Origin: Prochlorococcus marinus XMU1406
GTDB lineage: Bacteria > Cyanobacteriota > Cyanobacteriia > PCC-6307 > Cyanobiaceae
Direction: 5' to 3'
DNA: 64,000 nt
NCBI RefSeq assembly: GCF_017696055.1
Contig: NZ_JAAORG010000001.1
Location: forward strand, 620,001 to 684,000
Positions 33,408-43,463 of this stretch are shown piece after piece. A program made the translations under genes and the position numbers. The notes under the pieces are model-generated. The model made no database searches and was not told the origin of the DNA. It worked only from the letters and a program-made list of their open reading frames with translations. Positions within the stretch are counted from its first letter, which is position 1. Each line of letters starts with the position of its first letter.

Positions 33408-33611
33408 TTCTATAAAATGTGTTTATTTTTTTTATAACGTGGATTGTCTGCTAAAGAAAGGGTCATTAGCTGTATAAATTTTTTATTATCTATTTCTACT
33501 AGTAGAAATAGATTAATAGACACAAATTAGTAGATAAATAAAATAAACGAGACTTTTAAGTATAAATTGGTATATCTAAATGAAAAATTTAAGTCACTTC
33601 AATAGGTTTTT

Positions 33612-34262
33612 TTAAGATTTTATTTCGATAATTTCTTCTTCCGAAACAATTGCCCATTTTTTAAATGACTTTTTGCAGGGATATCCGCCTGTTAAGTCTC
33701 CAAATGCAGGAATATATAAAACATTTTTATTCATATCCATTGCAAAGCACCTAAATGATAATTTATCTCCATTGTTTTTTATATAGATTTTTGGATGATA
33801 ATGTCCACAAATATTCAAGGTATTTTTGTTCTCTGATTTAACTGGCTCATGACTAAAAGTAATATTTTTAGTTTTTCTAATATCAAAAATTTTTATATTT
33901 TTAATATCACAACCTACATCGTGATTACCGAGGATAAGTTCAACATTAGTTTTTAGTAGCTCAGGAAGATCTTCAACTTTTTTTTGAAGAGTTTTATCTA
34001 TTGAATATTTGCTGTGGAATAAATCTCCCAATATTATTAACTTTTCAGGACTATATTTTTTTACTATTTTTTTTATTCTTGCGAAATTATTTTTATCTGA
34101 ATTATTAGTAAGAGGTATACCATTTTGCTGAAAATACTCAGCTTTCCCAAGATGAATATCGCATATTAACAACTCTTTTGTTTCTGGTAGAAATAACGCT
34201 CTTGAAGGAAGCATCTCTAACAATGTATCTTCCCAACAAAATTTAAAAGAACTTTTTTTCAT
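33612..34262 (-). CDS. pdeM: Ligase-associated DNA damage response phosphoesterase PdeM
   Basis: Metallo-phosphoesterase/endonuclease of a four-gene repair cluster. The 216-residue protein shows ICDIHLGK, LGDLFHS, LGNHDVG, FSHEPV and CGHYHP, the metal ligands in order. It follows the helicase gene with no gap, as in other genomes carrying this cluster. Nuclease activity is inferred from family and context. Confidence 0.85.
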   Translation of the reverse strand: MKKSSFKFCWEDTLLEMLPSRALFLPETKELLICDIHLGKAEYFQQNGIPLTNNSDKNNFARIKKIVKKYSPEKLIILGDLFHSKYSIDKTLQKKVEDLPELLKTNVELILGNHDVGCDIKNIKIFDIRKTKNITFSHEPVKSENKNTLNICGHYHPKIYIKNNGDKLSFRCFAMDMNKNVLYIPAFGDLTGGYPCKKSFKKWAIVSEEEIIEIKS

Positions 34263-36749
34263 TTAATCACTATATTTTTTTATAAGTTTTTCTACTCTTT
34301 TTTCTATTGGTTCATTGCTTAAAGTATTTTTAAGTCTTTCAACTAATAAAGGGAAAGCAAAAGGCGTTGGAGTTTTTATCTCGTTTAATATAATTTTTAA
34401 ATTTTTTAATCTTTCTAATGATCTAGATATTCTTTTATTTTCTAATTGATATTCTTTAACTTCTTGATGCGATTGTTTTATCAAAAGATGGTCTTCTTCA
34501 TATTTAGTAAAGACATCGTAGAAAAGACTTGAACTTATTTGAAGTTGAGAGGAGGTTTTTGTTTTTGTTGGATTATTTTGATTTACAAGTCCACTTATTT
34601 GGGCAATATTTTTAAATCTTCGTTTTGTTAATTCTGAAAAATTAATTGCATTTTCTAGATCTTCTTCTAATTTTTTGTTATTCAAAAAGTAATCAGCTTC
34701 TTTTTTTATTATGGAAAAATCATAATCTTCTGCGGTAGTTAAGCTGAATCCAAAATCATTAGCAGTAATGCTAAATGTAGATTGTTTTAATTTTGCCAAT
34801 CTCAAAGCCCATAAAAATGCAATTCCTTCATTTACAAATTTGCCATCAAGTGTAAAAACAAAAAGATTTGATAAATCTTTGGTTTTATATATTTCTATGA
34901 GGAATTCATCTTTCTTTGGAATATTTGAAAGAACTTTTTGTTTCTTCAATATTGGTCGTAATGAATTGAGTTCAGGATTTAAGTAATCATAATTTTCTAG
35001 TTCATTGCATATATCTATTTCATTTCTCAAACTCTCACAAAGTAGATCAGAAATTGCCATTTGACCTCCAACCCATGCAGGAATTAGAGAACTTTTTTTT
35101 GTTGATTTTTTAACGTATAAGATCATATCTCTTATCCTTACAAATTGAAGCATTTTGCCAGCAAAGTAAAATGTATCTCCAGGATTTAATTTTGAAGCAA
35201 AATTCTCCTCTAAATTACCTAAAGATTTACCTTTCATATATTTGACATTCACAAATTTGTCACTTGTAATAGTCCCAATATTGAACTTATGCATTCTTAT
35301 TAAAGATTTGTCTTTTACAAAATACTTAAATTTTTCATTATTATTTTGTAATTCTTCTTTAACTATCTTTTTATATTTTGGGTATGCTTTAAGACATTTT
35401 CCTCCATATTCTAAAAAGTCAAGACACCAATTCCAATCTTGATCTTTTAAGTTTCTATAACTCCAGCAATTTTTAATTCTTTCTTTCTCAATTTTCGGAT
35501 CAAAGCCATTTCCACATGCCAAACTTATTAGATGTTGTAGAAGTACATCATAAGATAATTCAGGAATTCTAATTTCCTCAGATATACCACTTTTTATTAT
35601 TCTTCTCATTGCACTAATCTCTAATAACTCTAAAGAATTAGTAGGCATAAAAATTATTTTTGATTTTCCACCTGGTCTATGAGCACTTCTTCCCGCTCTT
35701 TGGATTAGTCTAGCTAAATTCTTTGCACTACCAATTTGAACTATTTGATCTACAGGTTGGAAGTCAACTCCCAAATCTAACGAGCTGGTGCAGACTACCC
35801 ATTTTATTAATCCGTCTTTAACCCCTTCTTCAACTCTTTTTCTATCTTCTTTATCCAGGGAGCCGTGATGTAGTGCAATTTTGTCTTCCATATCTGGGAG
35901 AAAAAATTTAAGACATTGATACCATCTTTCAGATTGATTTCTCGTATTGGTGAACAATAAGGTGCTTTTATTTTTATCTAGGATTTTTAATAGTGAAGAA
36001 TGACTTCTAATCCCAAGATGCCCACTCCATGGAAAGGTAGTTTCCTCCTCTGGTAAAACACTTATAATTTCGATCTCTTTTTGAATATTTGTACTTATAA
36101 TTTTGGGTTTAATAGCGCTCATCCCAACTATTACTCTTGCTGCTTCTTCAATATTCCCAATAGTTGCAGACATTGCCCAAATTTGTAAATTTTTTATATT
36201 ACCTCTTAGCCAACTTAAAGATAACTCGCACTGGTTTCCTCTTTTACTACCCATCAATTCATGCCATTCATCAATAATTATTGATGACAACTCCTTGAAT
36301 AGATTATTAGATTCTTTATTAGAAAGTAAAAGAGATAAAGACTCTGGAGTGGTAATAAGAATATTAGGTGGTTTAGCTATTTGCTTTTTCTTTTCATATG
36401 GGGTTGTATCTCCGTTCCTAATCTCAACAGTGATTTCTTTATTAAAATGTAAAGCTGCTAATTGGATGGAATTTTTTAGATCTCTACTTAGTGCTTTTAA
36501 AGGGGTAATTAACAATATATTCACACTTTTATTATTTTTGGGATCTTCTATCTTTGATAGAGGTCCCATTAATGCAGCATAAGTTTTGCCGCATCCAGTA
36601 GGAACTTGTATTATTCCACTCTCTCCATTTAAAAATGCTTCCCAAGATTTGATCTGATAGGTTAGTGGCTCCCATCCATTTGTGGAGAAAAACTTTTTAA
36701 TTTTAGAAATTAAATTATTTTGCTTATTATTTTTCGTAATATTTTTCAT
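34263..36749 (-). CDS. lhr: Ligase-associated Lhr-like DEXH helicase
   Basis: Large SF2 helicase of 828 residues acting with the adjacent ligase and nucleases. Walker A is VPTGCGKTYAA, DEXH box IIDEWHELMGSKRG, motif III MSATIGN, motif VI RLIQRAGRSAHRPGG. The long C-terminal region matches Lhr-type accessory domains and ends in a helical segment. Overlaps the ligase stop by 4 bp. Confidence 0.92.
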   Translation of the reverse strand: MKNITKNNKQNNLISKIKKFFSTNGWEPLTYQIKSWEAFLNGESGIIQVPTGCGKTYAALMGPLSKIEDPKNNKSVNILLITPLKALSRDLKNSIQLAALHFNKEITVEIRNGDTTPYEKKKQIAKPPNILITTPESLSLLLSNKESNNLFKELSSIIIDEWHELMGSKRGNQCELSLSWLRGNIKNLQIWAMSATIGNIEEAARVIVGMSAIKPKIISTNIQKEIEIISVLPEEETTFPWSGHLGIRSHSSLLKILDKNKSTLLFTNTRNQSERWYQCLKFFLPDMEDKIALHHGSLDKEDRKRVEEGVKDGLIKWVVCTSSLDLGVDFQPVDQIVQIGSAKNLARLIQRAGRSAHRPGGKSKIIFMPTNSLELLEISAMRRIIKSGISEEIRIPELSYDVLLQHLISLACGNGFDPKIEKERIKNCWSYRNLKDQDWNWCLDFLEYGGKCLKAYPKYKKIVKEELQNNNEKFKYFVKDKSLIRMHKFNIGTITSDKFVNVKYMKGKSLGNLEENFASKLNPGDTFYFAGKMLQFVRIRDMILYVKKSTKKSSLIPAWVGGQMAISDLLCESLRNEIDICNELENYDYLNPELNSLRPILKKQKVLSNIPKKDEFLIEIYKTKDLSNLFVFTLDGKFVNEGIAFLWALRLAKLKQSTFSITANDFGFSLTTAEDYDFSIIKKEADYFLNNKKLEEDLENAINFSELTKRRFKNIAQISGLVNQNNPTKTKTSSQLQISSSLFYDVFTKYEEDHLLIKQSHQEVKEYQLENKRISRSLERLKNLKIILNEIKTPTPFAFPLLVERLKNTLSNEPIEKRVEKLIKKYSD

Positions 36750-38386
36750 GATATTTTTTTCATTAGTTCATAAGCATTCTCTAGGCTATCTGCATCATTA
36801 ATTTTTTTATCTTTTCTCCATTTTGTTATTCTTGGAAATCGTACTGCTATGCCTGACTTATGACGTTTAGAAATTTGTATTTTCTCAAAAGATATTTCGA
36901 ATACCATTTCTGGTTTTAACGATCGAACAGGACCAAATTTTTCTATTGTATTTTTTCTTATCCATTTATCTAGCTCTTTAATCTCAATATTCGTTAAACC
37001 AGAATATGCACTTGCAAATTTAATTAATTCTTTGTCTTTCCATAATGCAAAACTGTAATCTGTATACAGACCAGCTCTTCTACCGCTACCGCCCTTAGCG
37101 TAAATTAGAACAGCATCCAGTTGCATAGGATCAACTTTATATTTCCACCAAATACCTTTCTTTCTACCAGGGGAGTATATAGAAGTCTTTTTCTTGATTA
37201 TTAATCCTTCAGTATTATTTTCTCGAGATTTTTCTTTATAATTTAAAGCGTCAGGCCAATCTTTAGGAAAGATTAAATCACATATTTTGAAAATATCAGT
37301 GATATTATTCTCAGTTTTAATTTGCCATTTTGAAAAATATTTTTCTAACTCAATTCTTCTATTTTCTAATTTAATTTCTCTTATATCTCTCCCATTAATC
37401 TCTAAAAGATCATAAGCAATAAAAATAATAGGATATTTTATTTGGATTGATCTAGTAGGCGATTTTCTATTTATTCTTTTTTGAAGTAAAGAAAAATCAA
37501 AGGCAATTTGTTCTTTAAAATTCCAAACTAATAATTCCCCATCAAGAACAAAATCATCTTTTATATGTGACATTTTATCTACTAATTCTGGGAAAGATTC
37601 ATTTACTAATTCTTGCCCTCTTGTCCATAACGAAACATTGCCTGATCTTTTAATTAATTGCATCCTTATACCATCGTATTTCCATTCAAATTGAAAGTGA
37701 TTTGTTGGATTTTTGAAGATTTTATCTTCAATAGTATTTGCTAGAAGAAATGGAAATGGTTTGGAATTTAACTCTTGAAGATTGATATTCTTGTTAATTA
37801 AAAATTTATATGAATCAATTGAAGGTTTAAAATCACCCATCAACCTATGAGAAATAATCTCTTCCTCAATATTAATTAGTTTTGATATTGATTTTGTGAT
37901 TAATCCGATAGAGACTCCTACTCTAAAAGTTCCTGTAAGAATTTTATTAAAAATTAGATGGTTATCTTCAGGTAATGTTTCCCAAAGATTTTTAATTTCT
38001 AAATTTTTCTCCTGCTCATTAAGTATTGATAATGCAGGTATTGTTTCGCTTAGTAATTCATTGAGACTTATATTTGATAATTTCTTTTTTCTAGAATTAG
38101 TTTTATTTTTAAGTAATAATGTTATTACCTCAGCAGAATCACCAACTTTTAAATAACATGTATCAATTAACCATTGAGGATATTCATATATTTGAGAAAA
38201 AAGATTTTTTAAATATCTTCCACTAATAAATCTCTTATTACTTTTTCCAGTTAGTAAATATATTGCCCATGAATTATCTATTGGATCATTAGATAAAAAA
38301 TAATTCTTTAAAACTTCAATTTTATTATTTGTACTATTAAATGAATCTAGATCGCAAAATAATTCTGAAAACTTTTTTAAGCTCAT
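36746..38386 (-). CDS. ATP-dependent DNA ligase, ligase-associated DNA damage response type
   Basis: 546 residues. An N-terminal DNA-binding domain precedes the adenylation domain with nucleophile Lys in FEWKYDGIR, the segment DGELLVW, EGLIIKKKTS, and WWKYKVDP, followed by an OB-fold ending in FEISFEKIQIS and VRFPRI. It is the archaeal/eukaryotic-type enzyme, distinct from the NAD-type fragment at 15931. Operon: nuclease 2 bp upstream, helicase overlapping downstream. Confidence 0.92.
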   Translation of the reverse strand: MSLKKFSELFCDLDSFNSTNNKIEVLKNYFLSNDPIDNSWAIYLLTGKSNKRFISGRYLKNLFSQIYEYPQWLIDTCYLKVGDSAEVITLLLKNKTNSRKKKLSNISLNELLSETIPALSILNEQEKNLEIKNLWETLPEDNHLIFNKILTGTFRVGVSIGLITKSISKLINIEEEIISHRLMGDFKPSIDSYKFLINKNINLQELNSKPFPFLLANTIEDKIFKNPTNHFQFEWKYDGIRMQLIKRSGNVSLWTRGQELVNESFPELVDKMSHIKDDFVLDGELLVWNFKEQIAFDFSLLQKRINRKSPTRSIQIKYPIIFIAYDLLEINGRDIREIKLENRRIELEKYFSKWQIKTENNITDIFKICDLIFPKDWPDALNYKEKSRENNTEGLIIKKKTSIYSPGRKKGIWWKYKVDPMQLDAVLIYAKGGSGRRAGLYTDYSFALWKDKELIKFASAYSGLTNIEIKELDKWIRKNTIEKFGPVRSLKPEMVFEISFEKIQISKRHKSGIAVRFPRITKWRKDKKINDADSLENAYELMKKIS

Positions 38387-38388
38387 AT

Positions 38389-39375
38389 TTATTTACCGAA
38401 TAAAAGGACATTTATTGATTCATTTTCAACTAAATATTTACTTAAGGCTTCACTATCTCCATGATGAAAAAATACATTTTTTGCTTCAGACTTTTTTACT
38501 ACTTCCAGAATTCCATCCCAATCCGCATGATCAGAGATTGCAAATCCTTTATCATATCCTGATCTTTTTCTGAGAGCTCTTATTGACATCCATCCACTCG
38601 CGAAAGCTGTCTGAATGTTTTTGAAATTTTTTAAATAAGAACCCTTACTTAAAGATGGCGGTAATAATACAAGACTCCCTTTAAGCTCATCTATCTTTTT
38701 TTTATTTTCAATTTTTATAGTATCCTTAATATCAATTCCAAGTTCCCTATAACTATTGTTCATTTTGTGAATACTGCCATGAGAATAAATATTGCCCTTA
38801 AAATTTGTTTGACTAATTTCGTTTAACAATCTCTGAGCTTTTCCAAGTGAATAGCAGAAAAGTAAAGAAGTTTTTTCTGGTGAATTAGTTATCCATTTTG
38901 AAATATCATTTGCTATTTTATTTGATTCATCCCACTTAAATATTGGCAACCCAAAAGTACATTCGCTTATTAAATAATCAGTTTTTACTATTTCATATTT
39001 TTTGCAAGTCTGATCTTTTTGAAGCTTAAAGTCTCCTGAAATTAGCCATTTTTCTTCAGCAAAAATAAACCTTATTTGACTAGATCCAAGGATGTGACCG
39101 GATGGATGAAAAGAAATATTAATGCCATTTATCTTAAATTCTTCTCCATATTCAAAAGTCTTAATTTTGATATTATCTCCAACTCTTTCTTTAAGAAGTA
39201 TCGCAGTTTCCTTAGTAGAAATGTATTCTTCACAGCCAAATGTAAAGTGATCAAAATGTGCATGAGTTATTAATGCCTTTTTTACTGGCTTGCTTGGATC
39301 AATCCAAATATCAGCAAGTTGACAATAAAGATTTCCATCTTTATATCTAATTAAATATTCTTGTTTAGTTCTCAA
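38389..39375 (-). CDS. Ligase-associated MBL-fold exonuclease
   Basis: 328-residue metallo-beta-lactamase-fold nuclease of the SNM1/Artemis-like group. Motif 2 is THAHFDH, followed by HPSGHILGSSQI, ISGDFK and the C-terminal ISDHADWDG and FFHHGDSE that complete the metal site. First gene of the repair operon 39375 to 33612. Confidence 0.88.
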   Translation of the reverse strand: MRTKQEYLIRYKDGNLYCQLADIWIDPSKPVKKALITHAHFDHFTFGCEEYISTKETAILLKERVGDNIKIKTFEYGEEFKINGINISFHPSGHILGSSQIRFIFAEEKWLISGDFKLQKDQTCKKYEIVKTDYLISECTFGLPIFKWDESNKIANDISKWITNSPEKTSLLFCYSLGKAQRLLNEISQTNFKGNIYSHGSIHKMNNSYRELGIDIKDTIKIENKKKIDELKGSLVLLPPSLSKGSYLKNFKNIQTAFASGWMSIRALRKRSGYDKGFAISDHADWDGILEVVKKSEAKNVFFHHGDSEALSKYLVENESINVLLFGK

Positions 39376-39410
39376 AACTACATCTCTTACAATGAAGTTA
39401 ATTTAGCTAA

Positions 39411-39824
39411 TTATGCCCACGCTTGTTTTGATAAAGCTATAGCTGAAATTGTTATTAAAGCAATAACTACAAATTTGTTACTCCAATTAATCATGAATGA
39501 ACTAACTTTGTTGAAAGAAACTCTATTAGATGGCATAATCTTTTTTTTATTCATAATGTGATGATTTTCATTATTTTCTAAGTAATTTAAATTTTTAATC
39601 TCATTTATTAATTTAGACTCGCAAGTTGAGAGTTTCTCTACTTGATTTAATAATTCAATATCTTCTGGTCTTAATAAAGAATTTAATTCTTTAATTTGTC
39701 TTTCGTTTTTTATAAGAAATTCATTAACTATCTCGTCTGTCCCAAAACCCTTTTTTATATTTGAAAGAATATCATTTCTTTCCCAGGATTTTTCAAGAGA
39801 ATTTAAAATTTGGCTTATGCTCAT
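39411..39824 (-). CDS. C-terminally anchored hypothetical protein
   Basis: 137 residues, helical and polar, with a coiled-coil-like middle (LLNQVEKLSTCESKLINEIK) and one hydrophobic segment at the end (FVVIALITISAIAL). Orientation suggests a tail-anchored cytoplasmic protein. No family recognised. Confidence 0.6.
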   Translation of the reverse strand: MSISQILNSLEKSWERNDILSNIKKGFGTDEIVNEFLIKNERQIKELNSLLRPEDIELLNQVEKLSTCESKLINEIKNLNYLENNENHHIMNKKKIMPSNRVSFNKVSSFMINWSNKFVVIALITISAIALSKQAWA

Positions 39825-39907
39825 TTTAAGTATTTTTACTTATGATAAATTATTATTTTTTTCTTCTGTGGCTTATTCCTTTAAGTAATTAAAAAAATTA
39901 TTTTTAT

Positions 39908-40189
39908 TTAAGATTTACGAATAAGTCTGTTAGCAAAATATTTTATCTTTACCTTTTCTTCAATTTTTTTTGAACTACTTTTAGTTTTAACTTTATTTAA
40001 ATTGATCACTTCATCTGACACATTTTTGCCCGTTTTAAAATAACTTTTAATTTTTTCTAATTCTTCTTTATTTAATCTTTTTGTAGCACCTTTTGCGTTG
40101 ATTCCAAGTTTCTTGCAGGCTAGTAATATTCTATTACTTTCGACATTAAGATCTTTGGCAATACTAAAAATAGGAGTGTTGATAGTCAT
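39908..40189 (-). CDS. Stand-alone IF2 N-terminal-like domain protein
   Basis: 93 residues. Residues 5-50 (TPIFSIAKDLNVESNRILL...LGINAKGATKRLNKEELEKI) match the IF2_N helical domain found at the start of translation factor IF-2. The rest is a lysine-rich tail. Such a separate domain could bind the ribosome or fMet-tRNA machinery; role unknown. Confidence 0.6.
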   Translation of the reverse strand: MTINTPIFSIAKDLNVESNRILLACKKLGINAKGATKRLNKEELEKIKSYFKTGKNVSDEVINLNKVKTKSSSKKIEEKVKIKYFANRLIRKS

Positions 40190-40285
40190 TATTTTCTTTA
40201 CTAAGTAATTTATTATTTATAGTATATTTATAAATTAGAAATTAAATATATTTTTAACTATTTTTAATTTCAAAAACTTTTTTAA

Positions 40286-41605
40286 TTAGGCTACTTCATC
40301 TTCGAAATTATTTAAATCATTAAACTTCTTCTTCATGGTTGGATTATTTTTAGTTAATTTCTTTACTGTCAAATCTTGAGACTTGCTGTCAGCAGATAAA
40401 AGATGTTTTTTTGAGAGAACTAAAGCCTCCTTAGTTTTTTGTAAATGGGTTATTGATTTATCAATTTCTGAAATTGCATCATTAAATCTATCTTGAGCAA
40501 GAGAAACATTTTTCCCAACTGCATTTTTGAATTGCTCAAGAGTACTTTCAAAATTAGTTATGTCAAAATTCTCACGTTTCATTAAATCAATTTGTGATTT
40601 GTATTTTAAGGTTTCCATAGATGCATTTCTTAGCAGAGAAATAATGGGCAAGAAAAATTGAGGTCTTATGACATACATTTTTGGGAATCTATGAGAAACA
40701 TCTACTATGCCAGCATTATATAGTTCACTATCTGGTTCTAGAAGGGATACGAGAACTGCATATTCACAAGATTTTTGTCTTCTATCTTTATCTAATTCTT
40801 TTAAAAAATCTTCGTTTTTTCTTTTATTAGTTCCATTTAAACTTTCATTCTTCATCTCGAACATTATAGATACCACTTCAGTTTTATTTTCATCAAATTC
40901 TCTAAATATATAGTCACCTTTACTCCCAGAAGTGGCATCATTATCCTTTTCGAAATATGAGTTTTTAAACGCAGAGGCACGATTCAGATTAAATTGGGTT
41001 TCGCAATGGATTTCTAATGTTTCTCCTATCATCTTTGTAGATAATCTGGATTTCATTTCTCTTAACTCCTGAATAGTCAGGTCCCTTTCACTAATTTTGC
41101 TTTTAAACTTTTCTTCAATTAATTTTTCATTAATTGAATGTTCAAGTCTCATCTTTTCAATGGAATTTGTTAATGATGAGTTTTCTTTTTCTAAATTAGT
41201 AACAGCTTCACTAACTTTGTTTTTTAAAGATAATTCTGAAATTAAAGACTGGTTTTTAATTTCATCCTTTAGCTTGATTAATTCATTATTCAGTAAATTA
41301 ATTTTATTTGTTGCTTGATTTTTTAAATCATTAAGAGCATTTGTTTTCTTTTCTTCAGTTATTTTTAATTTAGATTCAAGAGTTTGGATCTCAGACTCTT
41401 TAATACGATTTTGCTCTATTAACTGTATTTTTAACTCTCGTTTTAAAATTTCCAAAGCTTTTTTATTATCTTCTTCAGCCAGAATAAGTCTTTCTTTTAT
41501 TTGTTTGTTAAATTCCTCGTCTTTTATCTGAAGAAGTATTTCTTCAAAGCTGCTGGGATCAATTCGGAAGGTTTTGCCGCATGAAGGACATTTAATATCT
41601 TTCAT
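40286..41605 (-). CDS. DUF2130-family coiled-coil protein
   Basis: 439 residues. It begins with a half zinc ribbon (IKCPSCGKTFRID), followed by a long coiled coil (about residues 25-190) and the DUF2130 domain with MIGETLEIHCE, GSKGDYIFRE, SIMFEMKNE and YAVLVSLLEPDSELYNAGI. The conserved acidic/Lys pattern there looks like a nuclease-type PD-(D/E)xK fold, which is my inference. Confidence 0.82.
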   Translation of the reverse strand: MKDIKCPSCGKTFRIDPSSFEEILLQIKDEEFNKQIKERLILAEEDNKKALEILKRELKIQLIEQNRIKESEIQTLESKLKITEEKKTNALNDLKNQATNKINLLNNELIKLKDEIKNQSLISELSLKNKVSEAVTNLEKENSSLTNSIEKMRLEHSINEKLIEEKFKSKISERDLTIQELREMKSRLSTKMIGETLEIHCETQFNLNRASAFKNSYFEKDNDATSGSKGDYIFREFDENKTEVVSIMFEMKNESLNGTNKRKNEDFLKELDKDRRQKSCEYAVLVSLLEPDSELYNAGIVDVSHRFPKMYVIRPQFFLPIISLLRNASMETLKYKSQIDLMKRENFDITNFESTLEQFKNAVGKNVSLAQDRFNDAISEIDKSITHLQKTKEALVLSKKHLLSADSKSQDLTVKKLTKNNPTMKKKFNDLNNFEDEVA

Positions 41606-41737
41606 TTTTTTATTTACAAAATTAATATTAGAAAGGATTTAATATTCGAATTATGTAAAAAGAATATTATTCTTGATTAAGAATAAACAATGATTCAATG
41701 TTATGCATTAAAAAATAAAAAAATTACTCAATAAAAG

Positions 41738-42106
41738 TTATATTAATCCTGATTCCTTAAGAATATTTATTTTATTTGCTAATTCAATATCTGCAGAAGA
41801 TATTGAACGGTCTAAAGTTTTGTGAGTTGAAACTGTGTATCCACTATCGTCAACAAATTCGTCTTCAGTATCTTTTAAGTGGGCATTCTCATTATGGAGA
41901 TCTTTAAAATTATCCGACTTGTATTTATTTGACTTACTGATATTACTATATCCAAAATTCGCAATTCCTCTGGCATCTAATGCTTCCTCAACTAATATTC
42001 CAACTACCTTAGATCTACTTATAGATTCGCTTTTAGATATTTCATCAATAATTTCAAGTACTCTTTTTCTAGGGAGATATCCTATTCTTTTAACTTTATT
42101 TTCCAT
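41738..42106 (-). CDS. Ribbon-helix-helix-like protein
   Basis: 122 residues. Residues 5-48 (KRIGYLPRKRVLEIIDEISK...SRSKVVGILVEEALDARG) have the strand-helix-helix pattern of CopG/Arc DNA-binding proteins. The remainder is polar and acidic. No toxin gene is apparent next to it. Confidence 0.5.
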   Translation of the reverse strand: MENKVKRIGYLPRKRVLEIIDEISKSESISRSKVVGILVEEALDARGIANFGYSNISKSNKYKSDNFKDLHNENAHLKDTEDEFVDDSGYTVSTHKTLDRSISSADIELANKINILKESGLI

Positions 42107-42193
42107 GAGCCTTTACATATGCCAATATTGTAACACTTCTGTCAAATGTAATTAGATTTTGATTAAAAGCACTTTTATGTATAAATTTAAATA

Positions 42194-42325
42194 ATGAGAT
42201 TAAAGTATAATTTTAAAGAATACTCATACAATGTTATTTCTCAAACAGTCATTAGGATAGCTTTAGATGCTTTTTCTAATTACTCTCTCAGATTGGGTCG
42301 GATTTCTGAAATTTTCTTAATTTAA
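42194..42325 (+). CDS. Doubtful small ORF
   Basis: 43 codons (MRLKYNFKEYSYNVISQTVI...). Composition is ordinary but there is no ribosome-binding site or family match. It may be intergenic sequence. Confidence 0.2.
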   Translation: MRLKYNFKEYSYNVISQTVIRIALDAFSNYSLRLGRISEIFLI

Positions 42326-42337
42326 ATTCCAAATATT

Positions 42338-42541
42338 ATGAAAGATAAACTATATGATAATGCTGATAGCTTTGCAATGTCATTTGATGAGGCATGGGAA
42401 AATATTGATTGTAATGATTTATCATTAAAGATAGATAAGGTATTTGAACTTTTATCAGACCACCCTTTTTTAATATCTAATCCAGAAAATGCTAAAAAAA
42501 TTGCAGAATTTAGAATATTTTCATTAAAAAAATTTCAATAA
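42338..42541 (+). CDS. Small acidic hypothetical protein
   Basis: 67 residues, acidic start (YDNADSFAMSFDEAWENIDC) and a helical basic end (NAKKIAEFRIFSLKKF). No family recognised. Confidence 0.45.
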   Translation: MKDKLYDNADSFAMSFDEAWENIDCNDLSLKIDKVFELLSDHPFLISNPENAKKIAEFRIFSLKKFQ

Positions 42542-42592
42542 TTATTTTTAAATTATATTAATTTTTTAATAATAATCTTAACTACTTAAGAT

Positions 42593-42766
42593 TTAAATAG
42601 TTGGTGAATTAAAAAATCCTTTACTGTACAAAAATATTATTATGCCAATAATTGGACCTATCCCGAAAACAAACAGTACTAATTTTGCAGAATTTTTTGT
42701 TTGACCTAATTTTTGATCTTTTAAATTTGAATTGGTTTGATTTTTTTTTGATTTTTTCTTTTTCAT
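42593..42766 (-). CDS. Small lysine-rich single-span protein
   Basis: 57 residues: lysine-rich N-terminus (MKKKKSKKNQ), one span (KLVLFVFGIGPIIGIIIFLY), short tail KGFFNSPTI. Orientation by the positive-inside rule: N-terminus cytoplasmic. Unknown. Confidence 0.5.
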   Translation of the reverse strand: MKKKKSKKNQTNSNLKDQKLGQTKNSAKLVLFVFGIGPIIGIIIFLYSKGFFNSPTI

Positions 42767-42902
42767 GAAGGAAATATTACTACAAAGCGACTTTAAAAGA
42801 TTTTGATATGTTACCGGGGTTGAAATAACTTTTCAATTTAACAAAATTGATATGGGATTCAAAAAAGATAATATTGTATAATATAAAGAATATAAAGGAA
42901 AT

Positions 42903-43100
42903 ATGAGTGCAACTAAGAGAGAGGAAGTATGTTCTCACCTTAGATATATAAGGTTAGAGCTCAGAGAAATGCATCAAATGCTTATCAAAGAAGATTTGTT
43001 GCCAGATCTTAATGAAGCAAAGGAGGTACTTGCACAGCTTGATGCTTTATTGGATTTATTGTCTGAAAAAAGAGTGACGAAGATAAAAAACCAATTTTAA
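42903..43100 (+). CDS. Small helical protein, unknown
   Basis: 65 residues, charged helices (SHLRYIRLELREMHQMLIKE, EAKEVLAQLDALLDLLSEK). Preceded by AAAGGAAAT. No family recognised. Confidence 0.5.
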   Translation: MSATKREEVCSHLRYIRLELREMHQMLIKEDLLPDLNEAKEVLAQLDALLDLLSEKRVTKIKNQF

Positions 43101-43125
43101 AAACTTTCGGTTAATACGAATATAT

Positions 43126-43320
43126 TTAAAGATAATTTGTAGCTGATTCTATTTTTTTTCTTTTATCGTGCATCTGTTCTAATTTATTGTAAATTTCTTT
43201 GATTTGGATTTGTATTAGATCTGTAGAATTTATATTACTTAACGCATCTAATGTTGATAGAAGACTTTCTTTGGCATCAATTAAATGTCTACATTCTTTA
43301 CTGCCTGCTTCGTATGACAT
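43126..43320 (-). CDS. Small helical protein, unknown
   Basis: 64 residues, coiled-coil-like (HLIDAKESLLSTLDALSNI, IQIKEIYNKLEQMHDKRKK). No family recognised. Confidence 0.5.
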   Translation of the reverse strand: MSYEAGSKECRHLIDAKESLLSTLDALSNINSTDLIQIQIKEIYNKLEQMHDKRKKIESATNYL

Positions 43321-43463
43321 GGGATTTTTATAAACATAATTATTATCCTAAATATATTAAAAATTCTTCCGTATTGTTTGATACTCTTATTAAATCAACG
43401 TTTATTATTGTAATTTTCAATACAGAATAAGGAATTATTTTTACTAGTATTTAATAAAAACTT

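Noticed and set aside
36103-36582. 159-codon open frame opposite the Lhr-like helicase
   Set aside because: Antisense to conserved helicase motifs; no start signal or family.
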